The notes under the pieces were generated by a model. The model saw nothing but the letters and a program-made list of their open reading frames with translations, was not told the DNA's origin and searched no databases. From Rhytidiadelphus loreus (Eukaryota > Streptophyta > Bryopsida > Hypnales > Hylocomiaceae), in NCBI GenBank assembly GCA_947034895.1, contig OX344761.1, forward strand, positions 22,084,863 to 22,148,862: a stretch of 64,000 nt of DNA, written 5' to 3'. This document shows positions 38,876 to 50,700 of the stretch, one piece after another. The stretch's first letter is position 1. Each line of letters starts with the position of its first letter. Made by a program: the position numbers and the translations under genes.

Positions 38876-40104
38876 AATCCAAAAATTTGGCCCATTGATG
38901 AGCATACGAGGTAGCCCTAGTGTGTCGCTTGGGGATTTGTTTCTACTGCTTCATTGGCAAAATCGATGGTTGTCAAAGAATATTCGGAGCTTCAACCAAT
39001 ACCAATGAAGTCATTTCATTGGCTTCTTAAGATTTCCTACTTGCTATAGGTGATTACTTTAGGCGGTTAACTTATAGTAGCAAGTTAGTGGCGACTATGT
39101 CTTTTTGGCTTTCGTGGGTTGAAGCATTTGTGTTGAAGTGCCAAGCGATTATTTTGGAGTTTTGTTGGAGCGTTTTTTCCTGGAGTTTTTTTTTGGAGCA
39201 GTTATATTTCAAATACTTCATTCTGGTAGAAGTTCACATATTATTGTTTGTATATAGTTTGTTGCCGATTTGTATATATGACTAGATATTAGTGAATGGG
39301 TTATTTTGTTGTCGGGTTCAGTGTGGTTTTATTTTGTTGCTGGGTGGTTCAGTGTGGTTCATTTCTAATTGATGCTTTGTGAGTGACAGCAATTCATTTC
39401 TTGTTCCTGATTTGGTACTTTTTTTTTTTGGATTTGGTACTTTTTTCTTTTCTGTTGCTATTTCAATACAATTAAAATAATATGCTCTTCTTTGCTTTGT
39501 GTTGTGTCTCTATCATCCAGTTCAAAGTTTAGTCCTTCAAGCTTGTATAATAGCTGGTCCAAAAATTGCCCATTAAGAGTTGAAACTGAATTTTTGGGAA
39601 ACTAAACATTTTTTTTAAAATTTAGTAAACTTTCCTTCAAGTGGCATCTAATCCAAATTGTTCTATATTTTTTGGAGCTTTGTGGAATTAGTTATGAAAT
39701 TTTGAAGATGAAATGGCATAGGGCTCTAAAATTGCCCGCCATCTCAAATGTGCAATGTTTGTACATTGCTAAAGGCTACAAAAAAGCAACATGTACACAT
39801 AATATACATTTGAGGAGGTGTGCAATTTTCGAGCATGTGCGCTTTTAGAACCTCCTACTTTAATGTTATTTCCTTTGCAATCAAATTCTGTTTAATTTGT
39901 GTCAAAATAAAATAAGAAAACATTATATTATAAATAAGAAACAATGAAATGCTTCTTTCATTTTATTTAGAATTACTTTGAATCTCATTTTGAGTACAAC
40001 AAATTATGCTTAAGTTTTAAAAACATAATTCTAATTTGATATTATGAAACAACATTCATTGTTTTTTCTTATCAACATACATTAATTACTTTTTTCTATA
40101 GAAA

Positions 40105-41673
40105 ATGGGGTCACAGAGAACTCCTATTGATCTCAATTAGAACCCTAAATCCATACATCTTGAGGATTAGTCACAAGATGACATTCATGTGGAAGTGCCT
40201 CAAGGAGGAGTGGATGGTAGAGTGTACACATCTGGGAGATGGTCTTTAGCACATACTTTAAATTTGTGTCATGCTAACTCGGGGGTGCACTTAGTTCTAC
40301 TATTAAAAACCACGTGCGAACAAGTGGTTTCTAATAAACTATAATTTCAACCTAAAATTTTGAACATTATTTAAGAATTACTATAGCTTTCTATTGCCAA
40401 AATTTCCAACTCAAATAAAATACGAAATGATTTCTAGAAGAGGTTGAAAATGAACTAAAATGGCATGTTTTTCAACTCAAATAATTATAGAGGACACATT
40501 TAGATGACCATTGAGTCAATATTCAACTCAAAATGAGCTTTCAATAATGAGTTATTTTTAGGAGTTTTTTGTTAATTTTTTAGAATTTTTTTTCATATAT
40601 AATATAGGGGTGTGAAAGTTATTTTCAGTTCTACAATGTATCTTTTTACTTCAAAAATTTGTAACTAATAAATATTAACAAATAAAAATATCAATAATTC
40701 AAAACATAAACTTTCAAAGTAGGAAAATCTATTCATATTTGTTTGATTTTGTTTTATTTAAAATTCAAAAAGTATATAGAGGGTCCAAAGTTTTGTTCGC
40801 ACGTGGTTTCTAATGGACACTCTAAATGCCCCCCCCCCCCGAGCATGCTAAGAGATTGGAATTCAAGAAATATGGACCCACAAAAAGTCAATGTCTTCAA
40901 ATGACCACAATACCAAAAAGATGGATGGCCATGGCTGATGATTTATGGAAAAAAGGTATTTGTCACAATGAACAACAAATCCAAGACAAATGAAAGCAGC
41001 TCTTTTTAGACTTCAAAAAAGTTTATGATTATGAGAAAAAAATTCCCTCCGGTCAAAAAAATTATTTTGCAATGAGCCCGTTGGAGAAGAAAAATCATGT
41101 GAGGAGGTTTCCACGAGCTCGATTGGATGAGGTTGTGTACCTTGCCTTGTTGGAATGGTACCCAAGTATCTCCAATGCTGTGGATCCAGGAGACCTTCTA
41201 CTTCAATTGATACTAATACCATGTCTCCATCTACTAGTACTTTTTTCACTTCTTTGCATTTTTATCATTATATCTTGATCATTTCTATGCACTTTACTAT
41301 TGCATTGAATTTTTTTAATATATCTTTCTATGTTGCAGAGAATGGTGGATCATCCATGAATTATTTTGCAAAGAAACGACGTTTATCCATAAAGGCTATA
41401 GATGGTGCATTGGTATCAATGGATAAAACCAGACTTGAGTTTGTAGAAGCGATAAGTTTAGGGCATAATCATGAGGATACATGCTATAGGAAAATTATAG
41501 AATTGGACAGACAAAAGTTACAATCAGAAGAAGCACGCCACTCTAATTTGATGAAGCTTGAACGTGAGCGATTGGAGAGTGCTAGTAACACTGGCAAGGC
41601 TTACGTGGATGTCTTATTGAGCTTAAGTGATGCCATAAAAACAATTGGCAATGCACTTTCAAATAGGCAGTAG
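40105..41673 (+). pseudogene. PIF/Harbinger ORF1 (SANT/Myb-like), broken
   Basis: Remains of the DNA-binding ORF1 that accompanies Harbinger transposases. The frame starts at ATG 40105 and is interrupted by stops at 40138-40140 and 40168-40170 and by a 566-bp nested element (40278-40843). It resumes in the same frame after the second target duplication. A SANT-like segment follows (WMAMADDLWKKGI, FKKVYDYEKKIPSGQ, YFAMSPLEKKN) with a TGA at 40991-40993. After a frameshift and a likely intron ending near 41339 comes a charged helical tail ending at 41673. Removing the insertion and one target copy leaves the distance from ATG to the TGA divisible by three. Confidence 0.75.
40278..40843. mobile_element. 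Non-autonomous hAT-like element nested in Harbinger ORF1
   Basis: A 566-bp element is bounded by a perfect 8-bp duplication, CATGCTAA (40270-40277 and 40844-40851). It starts CTCGGGGGTGCACTTAG and ends in a C-run plus GAG; the inverted repeats extend about 50 bp and include ACCACGTGCGAACAA. An 8-bp duplication points to the hAT superfamily. The interior is AT-rich and non-coding. A related right-end copy lies at 38148-38345. Confidence 0.85.
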
Positions 41674-42078
41674 ATTAAATCACTACTTTATGTGTGACTT
41701 TGCAATCTAAAATATTCACTTACTTGAACTTCATATATATATATATTTGATTACTCTTATACACATATTAATTTATAAGGTTTATTACATTTTACTATGA
41801 TACATTTTAATTTTTTTTAAACAAAATAACATTCAAACTCAGTATGTGCATTTTTCATATTTTGACATAGCTGACTATTTTTTCTTTAGTTTCTTTTCTT
41901 TTTACAAATTCTTTGGTGGATGTTGAAATCCACTTTTGATTTCTAATTCAACATTTGTTTTATCATATACGCCATGATTTGATTATGAAACATTTAGTGT
42001 TATTACTATACACAAATGCATGATTTGAGTGTATGGCTAATTTGATTTGTATTTGTTTATATATAAAGCTTGTGAAAT

Positions 42079-43473
42079 ATGGATGAATTAGACGTTGGAG
42101 TGGCACTTGCGATGGTGGGGGTTGTAAATGCATTAGTTGGGACAATGGTACAACTAGGCAACTAGTTAGCCAAGAGATGTTTGAGAGAAGTCAAAGATTA
42201 GCCCCAAGAAAATCAAGTGTGAAGCATTTGAAGCGGAAAAAAATAGAAGGAGAAGAATTGTCAATTTTTCATTCAGTTATGGAATGCAATGCATTATTTC
42301 AACAAGTTTTTGTTGAAAAACATGGCAAAAAAAAATATTTGGATCAAAATATGGTTTGTATTACATTAAACCATGTTCAATTCATTGGTGGGATCAATAC
42401 TCAACTCTGGTGATGCATGATGATCCAGAGCGATTCCGTCAATTTTTTCATTTTTCGGTGCCAACTTTTCATTATCTTTGCAGCTTGGTTCATGAAGAAT
42501 TGCATCGTAATCCACTACTGAGTTTGATCAATATCACTAAAAGATTGATGGATGTCCTAAACAAGTTGCTTTTGCATTACGAAGACTAGGGACTAGAGAT
42601 ACTCATGTTTCAATTAGTGAACTTTTGGATATAGTTGATTCAACAAGTGTGGTAGTTTGTCAACAATTTATTGTTGCTCTAATAAAAGTAGCATTGCCTT
42701 TGCATTTTAATTGGTCAACAAGAAAAAGATTATCTGAGGTGAAACTTGGTTTTAAAAAACCTACACGGCATTCCACAATGTTGTGGTGCTATCGATTGCT
42801 CTCATGTCCGATTTGACTTACTAGCAAATACCAGATCCAGTGATTGGTATGATCGTGATCATAACTACTCTATAATAATGCAAGCAATTGTAGACCATGA
42901 GGCCTAATTTATAGATGTTTTTGTTGGGGTTCCCGGATCTGTACACGATTCTCGAATTCTATTGATGTCAAATCACTTTAAAGAAGTGATTGCAGGAACT
43001 CAATTGAATGGGCCAACAATCAAACTTCAAAGAGCTGATGTCTGTGAACTCATTGTAGGTGATGTAGAGTATGTTGGAGATAGAAACTTGTTGGTGCCTT
43101 GGCCTGGAATCCAACTTCCAAAATTATATGAGGAATACAACTTCAAACATTCTTCTACATGTATGGTAGTAGAACGTGCTTTGGGAATCCTTAAAGGAAT
43201 GTAGAGGATTATAAAAAATCCTATTTATTTACAAATTTTGATCTCAAAAGGATTTCAAGCTTGATAGTAGTATGTTGTTTATTCCATAATATGATCATTG
43301 ATAGGAATGATATTACTGATGAGTCAATTGTTTTATGGGGACATCATGATTTTGGGTATGCAGAACAGATAGTGAAAAGTCCCCCTCCAAATGATGGTGA
43401 ACCATTAGATGTGTTTCAGCTGCACTGGAGGGCCATTTCGGGGCCATTCTCAAATCTGTTCCCAATGCAGTGA
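42079..43473 (+). pseudogene. PIF/Harbinger DDE transposase, broken
   Basis: Decayed transposase of the DDE_Tnp_4 (Harbinger) family. Its pieces lie in several frames. The catalytic core is recognisable: first Asp in GAIDCSH (about 42790), second Asp in GVPGSVHDSR (about 42930-42960), and Glu in MVVERALGILKG (about 43165-43200), followed by VVCCLFHNMI. Breaks seen are a stop at 42163-42165, frameshifts before 42790, stops at 42905-42907 and 43202-43204, and another shift near 43250. It lies about 400 bp after ORF1 on the same strand, the usual arrangement. It cannot make an active enzyme. Confidence 0.85.
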
Positions 43474-43609
43474 AGGAGCGTCGGGTACTGTATTACCAAA
43501 AAAAATAAAAAAAATTTGCTTCTGAAATGAGAAATTGAAAGTAAATTTTTTTTACCCCCAATGATGTAGTCGTCTTTTGGCCACGTCAAACTGTTGTGCT
43601 GGCGCATCA

Positions 43610-43682
43610 TAGAGCGTTCCCTTCAATCGGGAACTCAAGGCCCTTCGGATGGGCCAAATCGAGGGCCAAATCCCATCTAATG
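43610..43682. repeat. Terminal sequence beside the Harbinger transposase
   Basis: The sequence ends AAATCCCATCTAATG at 43682, the complement of the CATTAGATGGGATT terminus of the MITE at 18293-18590. Subterminal blocks GGGAACTCAAGGCCC and GGCCAAATC also resemble that MITE. It could be the right end of the Harbinger element. No matching left end was found upstream of 40105, so it may instead be a separate MITE fragment. Confidence 0.5.
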
Positions 43683-46254
43683 AAGTGCAAATGGCAATTG
43701 CAAGGCACATGTAACTCTTAGGAGCAATGTGCTTGAATGAATAAAATGTTGTGATCTGTTTTACATTGTGCACCATTATTTAGTTTTGGGGATCCTTTAA
43801 AGGATATCATGAAGGATTTTGTGACTTAGTTTACATTGTGTACCATTATTTGCTTTTGGATTCCTTTGAAAGTTGTAGAGGATTTTTAAGTATCCTATTA
43901 CATGAATCTTATTATAATACAATATTATTATGTACGATATTGCAATGAAATAGTATAAGAGAATACCAAATTTGTAAATACGTAGATTATATGAGTTTGA
44001 CAATAACTTATAAAAATCCTTGTAAATTGTACACAAATTTTAACATTAGATTTAAACTTGTAAGTCATAACGTCTTATATAAATTTTCGCACTAGGTTTT
44101 TACCATCCAATTTTTTTGTGGATGGTTCCTTAAATGTGTATGGGGCTATTGGATGTGGAAAGGCCCTCATTGAGGAACTACACAATTTAAAAAAAAAGAT
44201 GCATGAGTCATGAATCACAAATTAAAGATGTCTTTTTTTATCATTGCATTTTAAGAACTTCTACCATTCTTTACTTTTGATTTGAATTTGAATCATGAAG
44301 AAGTTTTTAATAATTCAAATTGAACTAAATAATGAATTGAAACTTACATAGTCAAATTTCTACTCCAATTTGAAAAGATGAAAAATTCCTAGAATTGAAT
44401 AATAGACCTCTGTCAAACCATGGCCTACAAATTTTCTAATCAAGAATGACACAAAAATCTAGTTTGGCACCAGGCAAGTTGTTTAAGAATATTTTCTATG
44501 CATACAGTGAAATTTTCAGATGCATTAAGCTTATTCATATTTTCATATTTTCATATTTTTCACTATTTCTCCAAAAATCCCCTATAATTTGAAGCATGTA
44601 CAAACAAATCTAAAAATTTCAGCACTTATACAGGAGATGTGATTCCCTCCTTGTCGCACAAAAAAGTGTTTACCATGCTGTGTGGGTGGTTCTTTACCCA
44701 CAGGGTCTAGGCAAACTGCAACACTAGTTTCGCCCACCCACCCAGCATGTAAGGAGGCCCTTAGGGCCAGCTTACATGCTCACCCAGTGGGCAAACTTTC
44801 CTCTAATTCAAGCAAGAAGACAAAAGTGGCTCCACTAATGGTCTTGCCGGGGTGGGCAAGCAGGAAAAGAGGAGGTGAAGTTTCACCGATACCGGTGAAC
44901 AATCTCATTGGTGGAGACGAGGGAATCTAATACGTGGAGGCTTGGTGGAGACGAGGGAATCTAATACGTGGAGACTTGGTAGAGACGAGGGAATCTAATA
45001 CGTGGAAACTTTTTACTGTCTCCATCCCCACCCACTGGGTCCACATGAAAGTGTAATGTCTATTTTTCACTGTAGCACGCGCTGTGAAAGTTCTTCGATG
45101 ACCGATACATGTAAGGAGGCCCTTAGAGGATAAGTGAAGGTACGTCCAAGTTACTGCAGTCAATGTTGTTAGGACCACCAAATATTTTGCATATATCCGA
45201 GGATTGAACCATTATTATTTTATTACCTGAATTCCAGGCAGCATCCTTATCACCAACTGAAAGTTAACGCTTGATTGATCGGTTCCACAAAATAATAAAT
45301 TTCATTGTCGAATTTGCCAATTCGAATGAGTTCAGTTCCCAATCCGATCGACAGGATAGTCGGTCCACGGATCGACATGTCCAACAGTAGAGTAGAGTAG
45401 AGTGGAGTGAAGATTGGAACTTGACTAGCTACAGTAGGTGTCGATTCCTACATGGTTTGTGTGATATTTCGAAAGGCGGTTGGAGCGATGCTTTTGCATG
45501 ACCTCCAAAACCACAGTAGTTTGACACCACCAGAGACTACAGTAGCGTACTACCCCGGCCCACATGCGAGCTAGTCGACCACAAGAGTAGGGACTGAGCC
45601 ATTAAGAGGATCGATCATTCCTTTCTGGAGCTTTTAGAGGAGCAGATATTTCAAAGCCTGGTTTCTGACCAGGTGTCCCCACCAAGGCCGGCCACCAGGG
45701 GCACGGCTTCCTCACCAGCCTGTCTTCCCTTGCCAAATCCCCTACGCCTCTCCCTTTACACGCCTTCCACACACACGAAGTTACTGTTAGTAGTTGAGAT
45801 CACGCTTGTATATTATGTCACCTCACCACCTTGTCCAAATTTGAACTGTCTTCACTTGCTCCAGCTCCAGCTCCAACTGCAGAGTGCAGGCTCTTGCATG
45901 TTCCATTGATTGACAGAGGTATACGATTGTATACCATCTTAGCTTAACTAGCTTGATCTGTGTTAGTAACGTCACCTGAAACTAGCTAACAGGACTTCAA
46001 TTCATATATACCGAGTTTGTGATCGAAGTGAAAAACATCGAAATTAATTGGTGGATATGGTTAATAATTATATATATTCGTTGAATAAAAGGCGTTACGT
46101 TGTACATTTAGAGCCCCCTTTTGTGAATTAATTAATGTTGATCGACTCGCTCTTACATATGCACTGGGTACCGTTCTGACTCCTGCATTGTTTTTGTTTT
46201 TCAGTTGAACATTTCGAGATTTCAAGTTTGGCCTAGCTGCAGAGGAATATTACA
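43683..46254. other. Intergenic DNA and presumed 5' region of the HMA gene
   Basis: AT-rich, non-coding to about 44.6 kb, then the repeat block at 44744-45130. From 45.2 kb the sequence becomes less AT-rich. About 45600-45918 may be 5' UTR of the HMA gene, with a possible leader intron from the donor near 45920 (AGAG-GTATACG) to the acceptor near 46203 (TTTTTCAG). This is inferred from splice-like sites only. Confidence 0.45.
44744..45130. repeat. Palindrome plus 34-bp tandem repeats, inverted copy of 38.6 kb
   Basis: It begins with a near-perfect palindrome around GCATGTAAG-GGCCC-TTA-GGGCC-CTTACATGC (44744-44778), extended by CCCACC/GGTGGG-type arms. A 34-bp unit, TTGGTGGAGACGAGGGAATC followed by TAATACGTGGAG, occurs three times from 44908, 44942 and 44976. 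CATGTAAGGAGGCCCTTAG occurs directly at both ends (about 44746 and 45107). Most of the block is the reverse complement of 38585-38875. Confidence 0.75.
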
Positions 46255-47732
46255 ATGGCGAGCCGGATCAGAGAGGTAAGCAATGATGCTGGAGAGCTTC
46301 TTCACAAGTGGTTCTTAACTTCCAAACAGCTAGTCATGTTTCTCTGCGCGCACAGCCTGTGGTCATGGTAATGTTTGATATGTATGACGTGTTTCGGAGT
46401 GCCAGTAGTTGTTTATAAATTCAAGTGCCCGGCGCTAGCTCTGAAAATTAGGACTGGACTCGATCTACACGATAGGTGACTCACACTACACCAATTTCAC
46501 TGAATTTCACTGAAATGAATACGCATGAGATTTAGTGATTGGTTCAACAAATGATGCATAGATAAATGTCCTACAATTATGATAATATAATAAGTGACTG
46601 CAGGCTAGGATATTCGAGAATGTCATTTTAGCTAGAATTCCTGCGTAGTGAAGACTCGATGGGGCTAATTAATTAATTAAGGCTTACACTAGTTAATTAA
46701 TCCGGTTCATTGCTGAACTGATTGCAGATGTTTTCTAGCAATGAAGATCCCATACACGGCGTTAACTACGTCCAACACCAGCTTCGCCCAGGCGTGGACT
46801 CCCGAATCAGCAACCACTACGCCTACAAGCAGCATCACCATGGTCCTCTCCCTGTGGTGGAGCTCCGAGTGCCCATGTGCTGCGAGAAGTGCAAGGAGAA
46901 GGTGCAGGAGGAGCTGGAGGACTTGGAGGGCGTCCGCACCGTCGTGTGTGATCAGTTCCACCAACGAGTCACCGTCGCCGGCTATGTCGACCCTCTCAAA
47001 GTGCTCAAGAAGGTGAAGAAGGTGAAGAAGAAGAGCGAGTTCTTCACCCAAGGCAGCTACATCAACAAAACCGCTGGTCCCATAGCCCAAGCTCATGGTC
47101 CACACCGAGATGCAGGGTCATACAGTGGCCAGAATTCCTTGAACCGAGATTCAGTGCGTCACGATTCAGTGCGACATACCGGCCAGCCTTCATTGCACCG
47201 AGATTCAGTGGTACATGCAGTCCAGCCTTCACTGCACCCAGTTTCAGTGAGATATGCCGGCCAGCCTTCAGGGCACCGAGATTCAGTCAGATATGCAGAC
47301 CAGGTTTCAGGGCATCGTGATTCAGTGAGATATGCAGGCCAGGCTCCAGGGCATCGTGATTCAGTGAGATATGCAGACCAGACTATGGTGCACGGTGGTC
47401 CTGGTTTGACCCGCACAAATTCCTTTGAAAGGGGTTTGTCAAGGCAGCCCTCTTTTGGCAAAGTGACTCATTACGATGGCCTCAGACACCATGATTTTGA
47501 AACTCGAGACGTGCAGAGGGATTACTATGGCATTCGTCGGATGCCATCTTTCAAGAAGCATCGTTATCACGATGCTGAGTACGTTTCCATGGGTGATGAG
47601 TTCGTGCCGCAGTATGGGGAGGCTCACTATGCACGGATTGAGCGACCTATGCTGCAATCGCAAGTCTCCTTCTCCAAACTTCCTGTCAGGAATCCAGACT
47701 ATGTCAAACCAGCTTATCATGAATTATATTAA
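46255..47732 (+). CDS. HMA-domain (heavy-metal-associated) protein with repeat tail
   Basis: Two exons (46255-46275, 46728-47732) give 341 residues. A metallochaperone-like HMA domain spans about residues 50-113 (VVELRVPMCCEKC, VRTVVCD, QRVTVAGYVDPLKVLKKVKK), with the metal-binding M-x-C-x-x-C at 57-62 (Cys59, Cys62). Plant HPP/HIPP proteins with this domain bind Cu, Zn or Cd. This one lacks a C-terminal CaaX box (it ends YHELY), so it is an HPP-type protein, not prenylated. After the domain comes a His/Arg/Ser-rich tail of about six 13-residue repeats of the type HRDSVRYAGQPSG (DNA about 47145-47395), then a basic, Tyr-rich end. The 21-nt first exon is chosen because MASRIRE joins in phase through clean GT-AG sites. 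An ATG at 46728 is an alternative start. No transmembrane segment is seen. Confidence 0.87.
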
Positions 47733-50700
47733 GCCGGGTTCACTTGAATGACAATGGTTCAGTTTTGTAGATAGGTGAACTTGGGTAACGACGTGAAATG
47801 TATCATAGAGTTTGTTCTACACAGTATCTTCAGTTGTTGAAGTTCGTGGAATATTCTACACAACCGATCCAGGCTTGTGCAAGAACTGGCAGCCTTTAGT
47901 TTGTTTTAGTATAATTATTATCATGTCAAGTTTGGTACTGCCTTGGTTGCAGATAGACATTCCAAGTAAATTTGTAATGTAGATTTAGATTTGATAGTGT
48001 GCTTTTATCAATTTGGTAAATAAATGGATAAAGGTTGGTTAGTTCTCCTACTAGTACATTAACTTATCTACTGAAGTACTGATTTTAAGAACCTGTCAAT
48101 TCCATTATCACCCTTCCATTTTTGAGGACCTATTTCAGCACCGACCCTTTCAGAAAGAAGAATGAAATTTTATTGGTACACAATCTAAAGGACATTTCAA
48201 GTGCGCTTCTGCAGAAATCTACAAGAAGATATATCTGTCTCAAGAATACAAAGTAGCAAAAAAGTATTGAAAATTTTCTAAAAATGGTAAACTCAGCCAA
48301 ATATCATTATTCACCTTGGCAAGAAGCTAAGTTGAAACACGAAAAGGTAAAAGAATATTTTTCCATTCTCAGATGTTGAATTTTCAATTAGTAGATGTAA
48401 AGGGAATCAGAAACCAGAACCAACCATGAAAAAAACACTCTCTAGTAACAAGACATTTACGTGAGTGTAAGAATTTTGACTACACTAAAAAGGATATTTA
48501 GTGTTGGATTACATTTAGTGTAATTACCACCCTACTTGACCCTACACTAAATGTCAATTTTAGGACGATTAGTGTAGTGCTAAACTTCAATGCGCCACCT
48601 TTGTGTTGTCTTCAATTTTGTCATCTCCTTCCTTGGACTTTGTTCCTTCTAACACTAAATGTAAACCTCCTCATATTTCAGATTTACCATAGAGTACTTT
48701 TAGTGTTAGAAATTACATTTAGTGTTACTTACTTTAGTAGGGTAAATGATATTTAGTGTCATGGTTCGAAAATAGTGTTGCCAACACTAAATATCCTTTT
48801 TAGTGTACTTAATTTAGTTCTGTTCTCTCCATGATTTTCTCCATGTTTGTGACTACTTTTTTCCGCATGTAGCTCAAACCCCTTACCGTTTCTGAATAAT
48901 GTAATGCAAATTCTTGGAGCCACCCCAGCGAGTAAAGAAATGGAAAATCCAAAATGGTTGACTGAAAGAGTTAAGCTTAGATCAACTTTCTACAGAAAAA
49001 GTATTTACAGTAAAGCCTACATTATGAGAAATTGAGAGGTTTAGCAGGTGTAGACACCTGCTTAGCGATGAAATTTCCTGTACTTTGGGGGAAACAGAAA
49101 AAAACACTTTCTGCGAGGACCACTTTCTTGTTTGTGGTCCAAAAATTTGCAATATCATGTACAAACACCAACAAGGATGCACAAAAATTAATGTAGTTAC
49201 TGTAAACTCGTGTCCTCAGGTGTGGTACTAACTTGCACCCTTCTGTCTGTCTCATTCTGTAAGATCTGGGCAGAGATTCTGTCCCTGGGTGATCAAAGAG
49301 GCTTCTGGGCTTCAAACAGAAGAAGAAATACTCGTTTTCTGGTGTCGAAGTAGTTAAACTCCACCCGCTGAATGTCTTGAGAATCTTTCATGTTGTGAGT
49401 TAACCTGATGGAAACAACTTCCACACTTCCAAGTTGTGAATACGTGTGCCAAGCCCTTTTGTCCATGAGATTGCACAACTAGATAGGGTTGAGTGTCCTG
49501 ATCTTTTGAACAATAATGAACTTAATTTGCAACGCAGACCATGTCAAGAATCAAGCATGAGTGTGGGTAGACATAATTCCCTGCTCTGAGAAGATACTTC
49601 AAGAGTATGTACTCAACTCACAACTAATTGCAAGTATCTCTACCCAAATAAAAAGACACACTTTACATTTTATTATAATATGTTTTTTTAGTACGATCCT
49701 TCATATAGTTTTCAACAAGAGAACTTTTACTAATCACAGAATGTTACAATTCTTATCACAATTCTATTAATCACATCAAAGTTCTATTAGATATACACTT
49801 TGAGTCCTTCACAATATTACAGGGTGAAACAGAATATGAAACAGAAGTACCCTACTTCCGTGTTCAGTTAGAGTTGTACCAACTATGGTCAGAATATTAC
49901 GGTACACAGAGGTCACGTAGAAAATGGTGACTTTCTGCAACAAAGTAGGCATAACTGAATAGTTCCTGTCCAAATCCTCACCTCACCACCTGCTGTCCTG
50001 CTCAACAATTGGTGTTAGTCTCTGTCTCCAGATAAGAAACCTTTGTACAGATTGTTTAGCCACTATGCAAACAGTACCTAATGAAAAACCGTTCACCTGC
50101 GAATGAGCTACATTTCTAACTCAGAAGTCAAAACTTACAAGGTTTGCTGTTACAAATTTGAGAGAGAGTGAGTTAGGGAAACACTTGAGCCTGGAAGGCC
50201 AATCCTGATTCAAATTTGAGGTGTTACCTGCAAGTACAGACATAAACCAAAACATGCCTTCTTGTTCTGAAAACGACTGACAATACCTCATTGCACTTGT
50301 GGCCACAGAAAATACCAGATAAAATCAACAGCGCTCCAGGGAGGCTGTCCTGTTGATCTTCTGTGGTGTCGATTAATCAGCATTGGGGAACACACACTAG
50401 GTGAACAACCTCTAAGTTCCATGGTTGGATGTAGGTGTTAAGTACTTCATGGCTAATGCCATTCATGAACAAGAAAAGCCTAATTTTCAGACTACCCTAA
50501 ATTTTATATCCATGCCAGTTACAACGCAAAGCAGTGGAGGGCGAAACACTGGTCAAGTTGGAAACCAATGCTGATAACAGTACTTACTGAAATCTCAATC
50601 CCTGCAAACCAAAAATCCCAACCATATGATTCAGCCCCTGATTCCTAACCGTAGGTCATTGAAGCCAAAAGTGTCCACTAAAATGATTGTTGGAGTCGGT

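Larger units (their letters stand above)
34191..40104. other. AT-rich intergenic, transposon-derived DNA
   Basis: No intact gene. Minus-strand frames at 35260-35562 (Ser-rich) and 34720-35037 (Leu/Pro-rich) have no recognised domain and may be scraps of one decayed transposon ORF. The region also holds a 62-bp direct duplication (36811-36925), a copy of a transposon segment (38148-38345), an inverted copy of sequence found at 44.7-45.1 kb (38585-38875), and a weak MITE-like inverted repeat near 39720-39845. Confidence 0.5.

Noticed and set aside
38148..40838. Direct repeats 2.5 kb apart as LTRs of a retrotransposon
   Set aside because: No TG..CA ends, primer-binding site, polypurine tract or gag/pol sequence between them. 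The second copy lies inside an element with its own inverted ends and 8-bp duplication.
46741..47016. Alternative Arg/Ser-rich frame overlapping the HMA exon
   Set aside because: It overlaps the frame with a clear HMA domain and intact metal-binding motif. It is a shadow frame.
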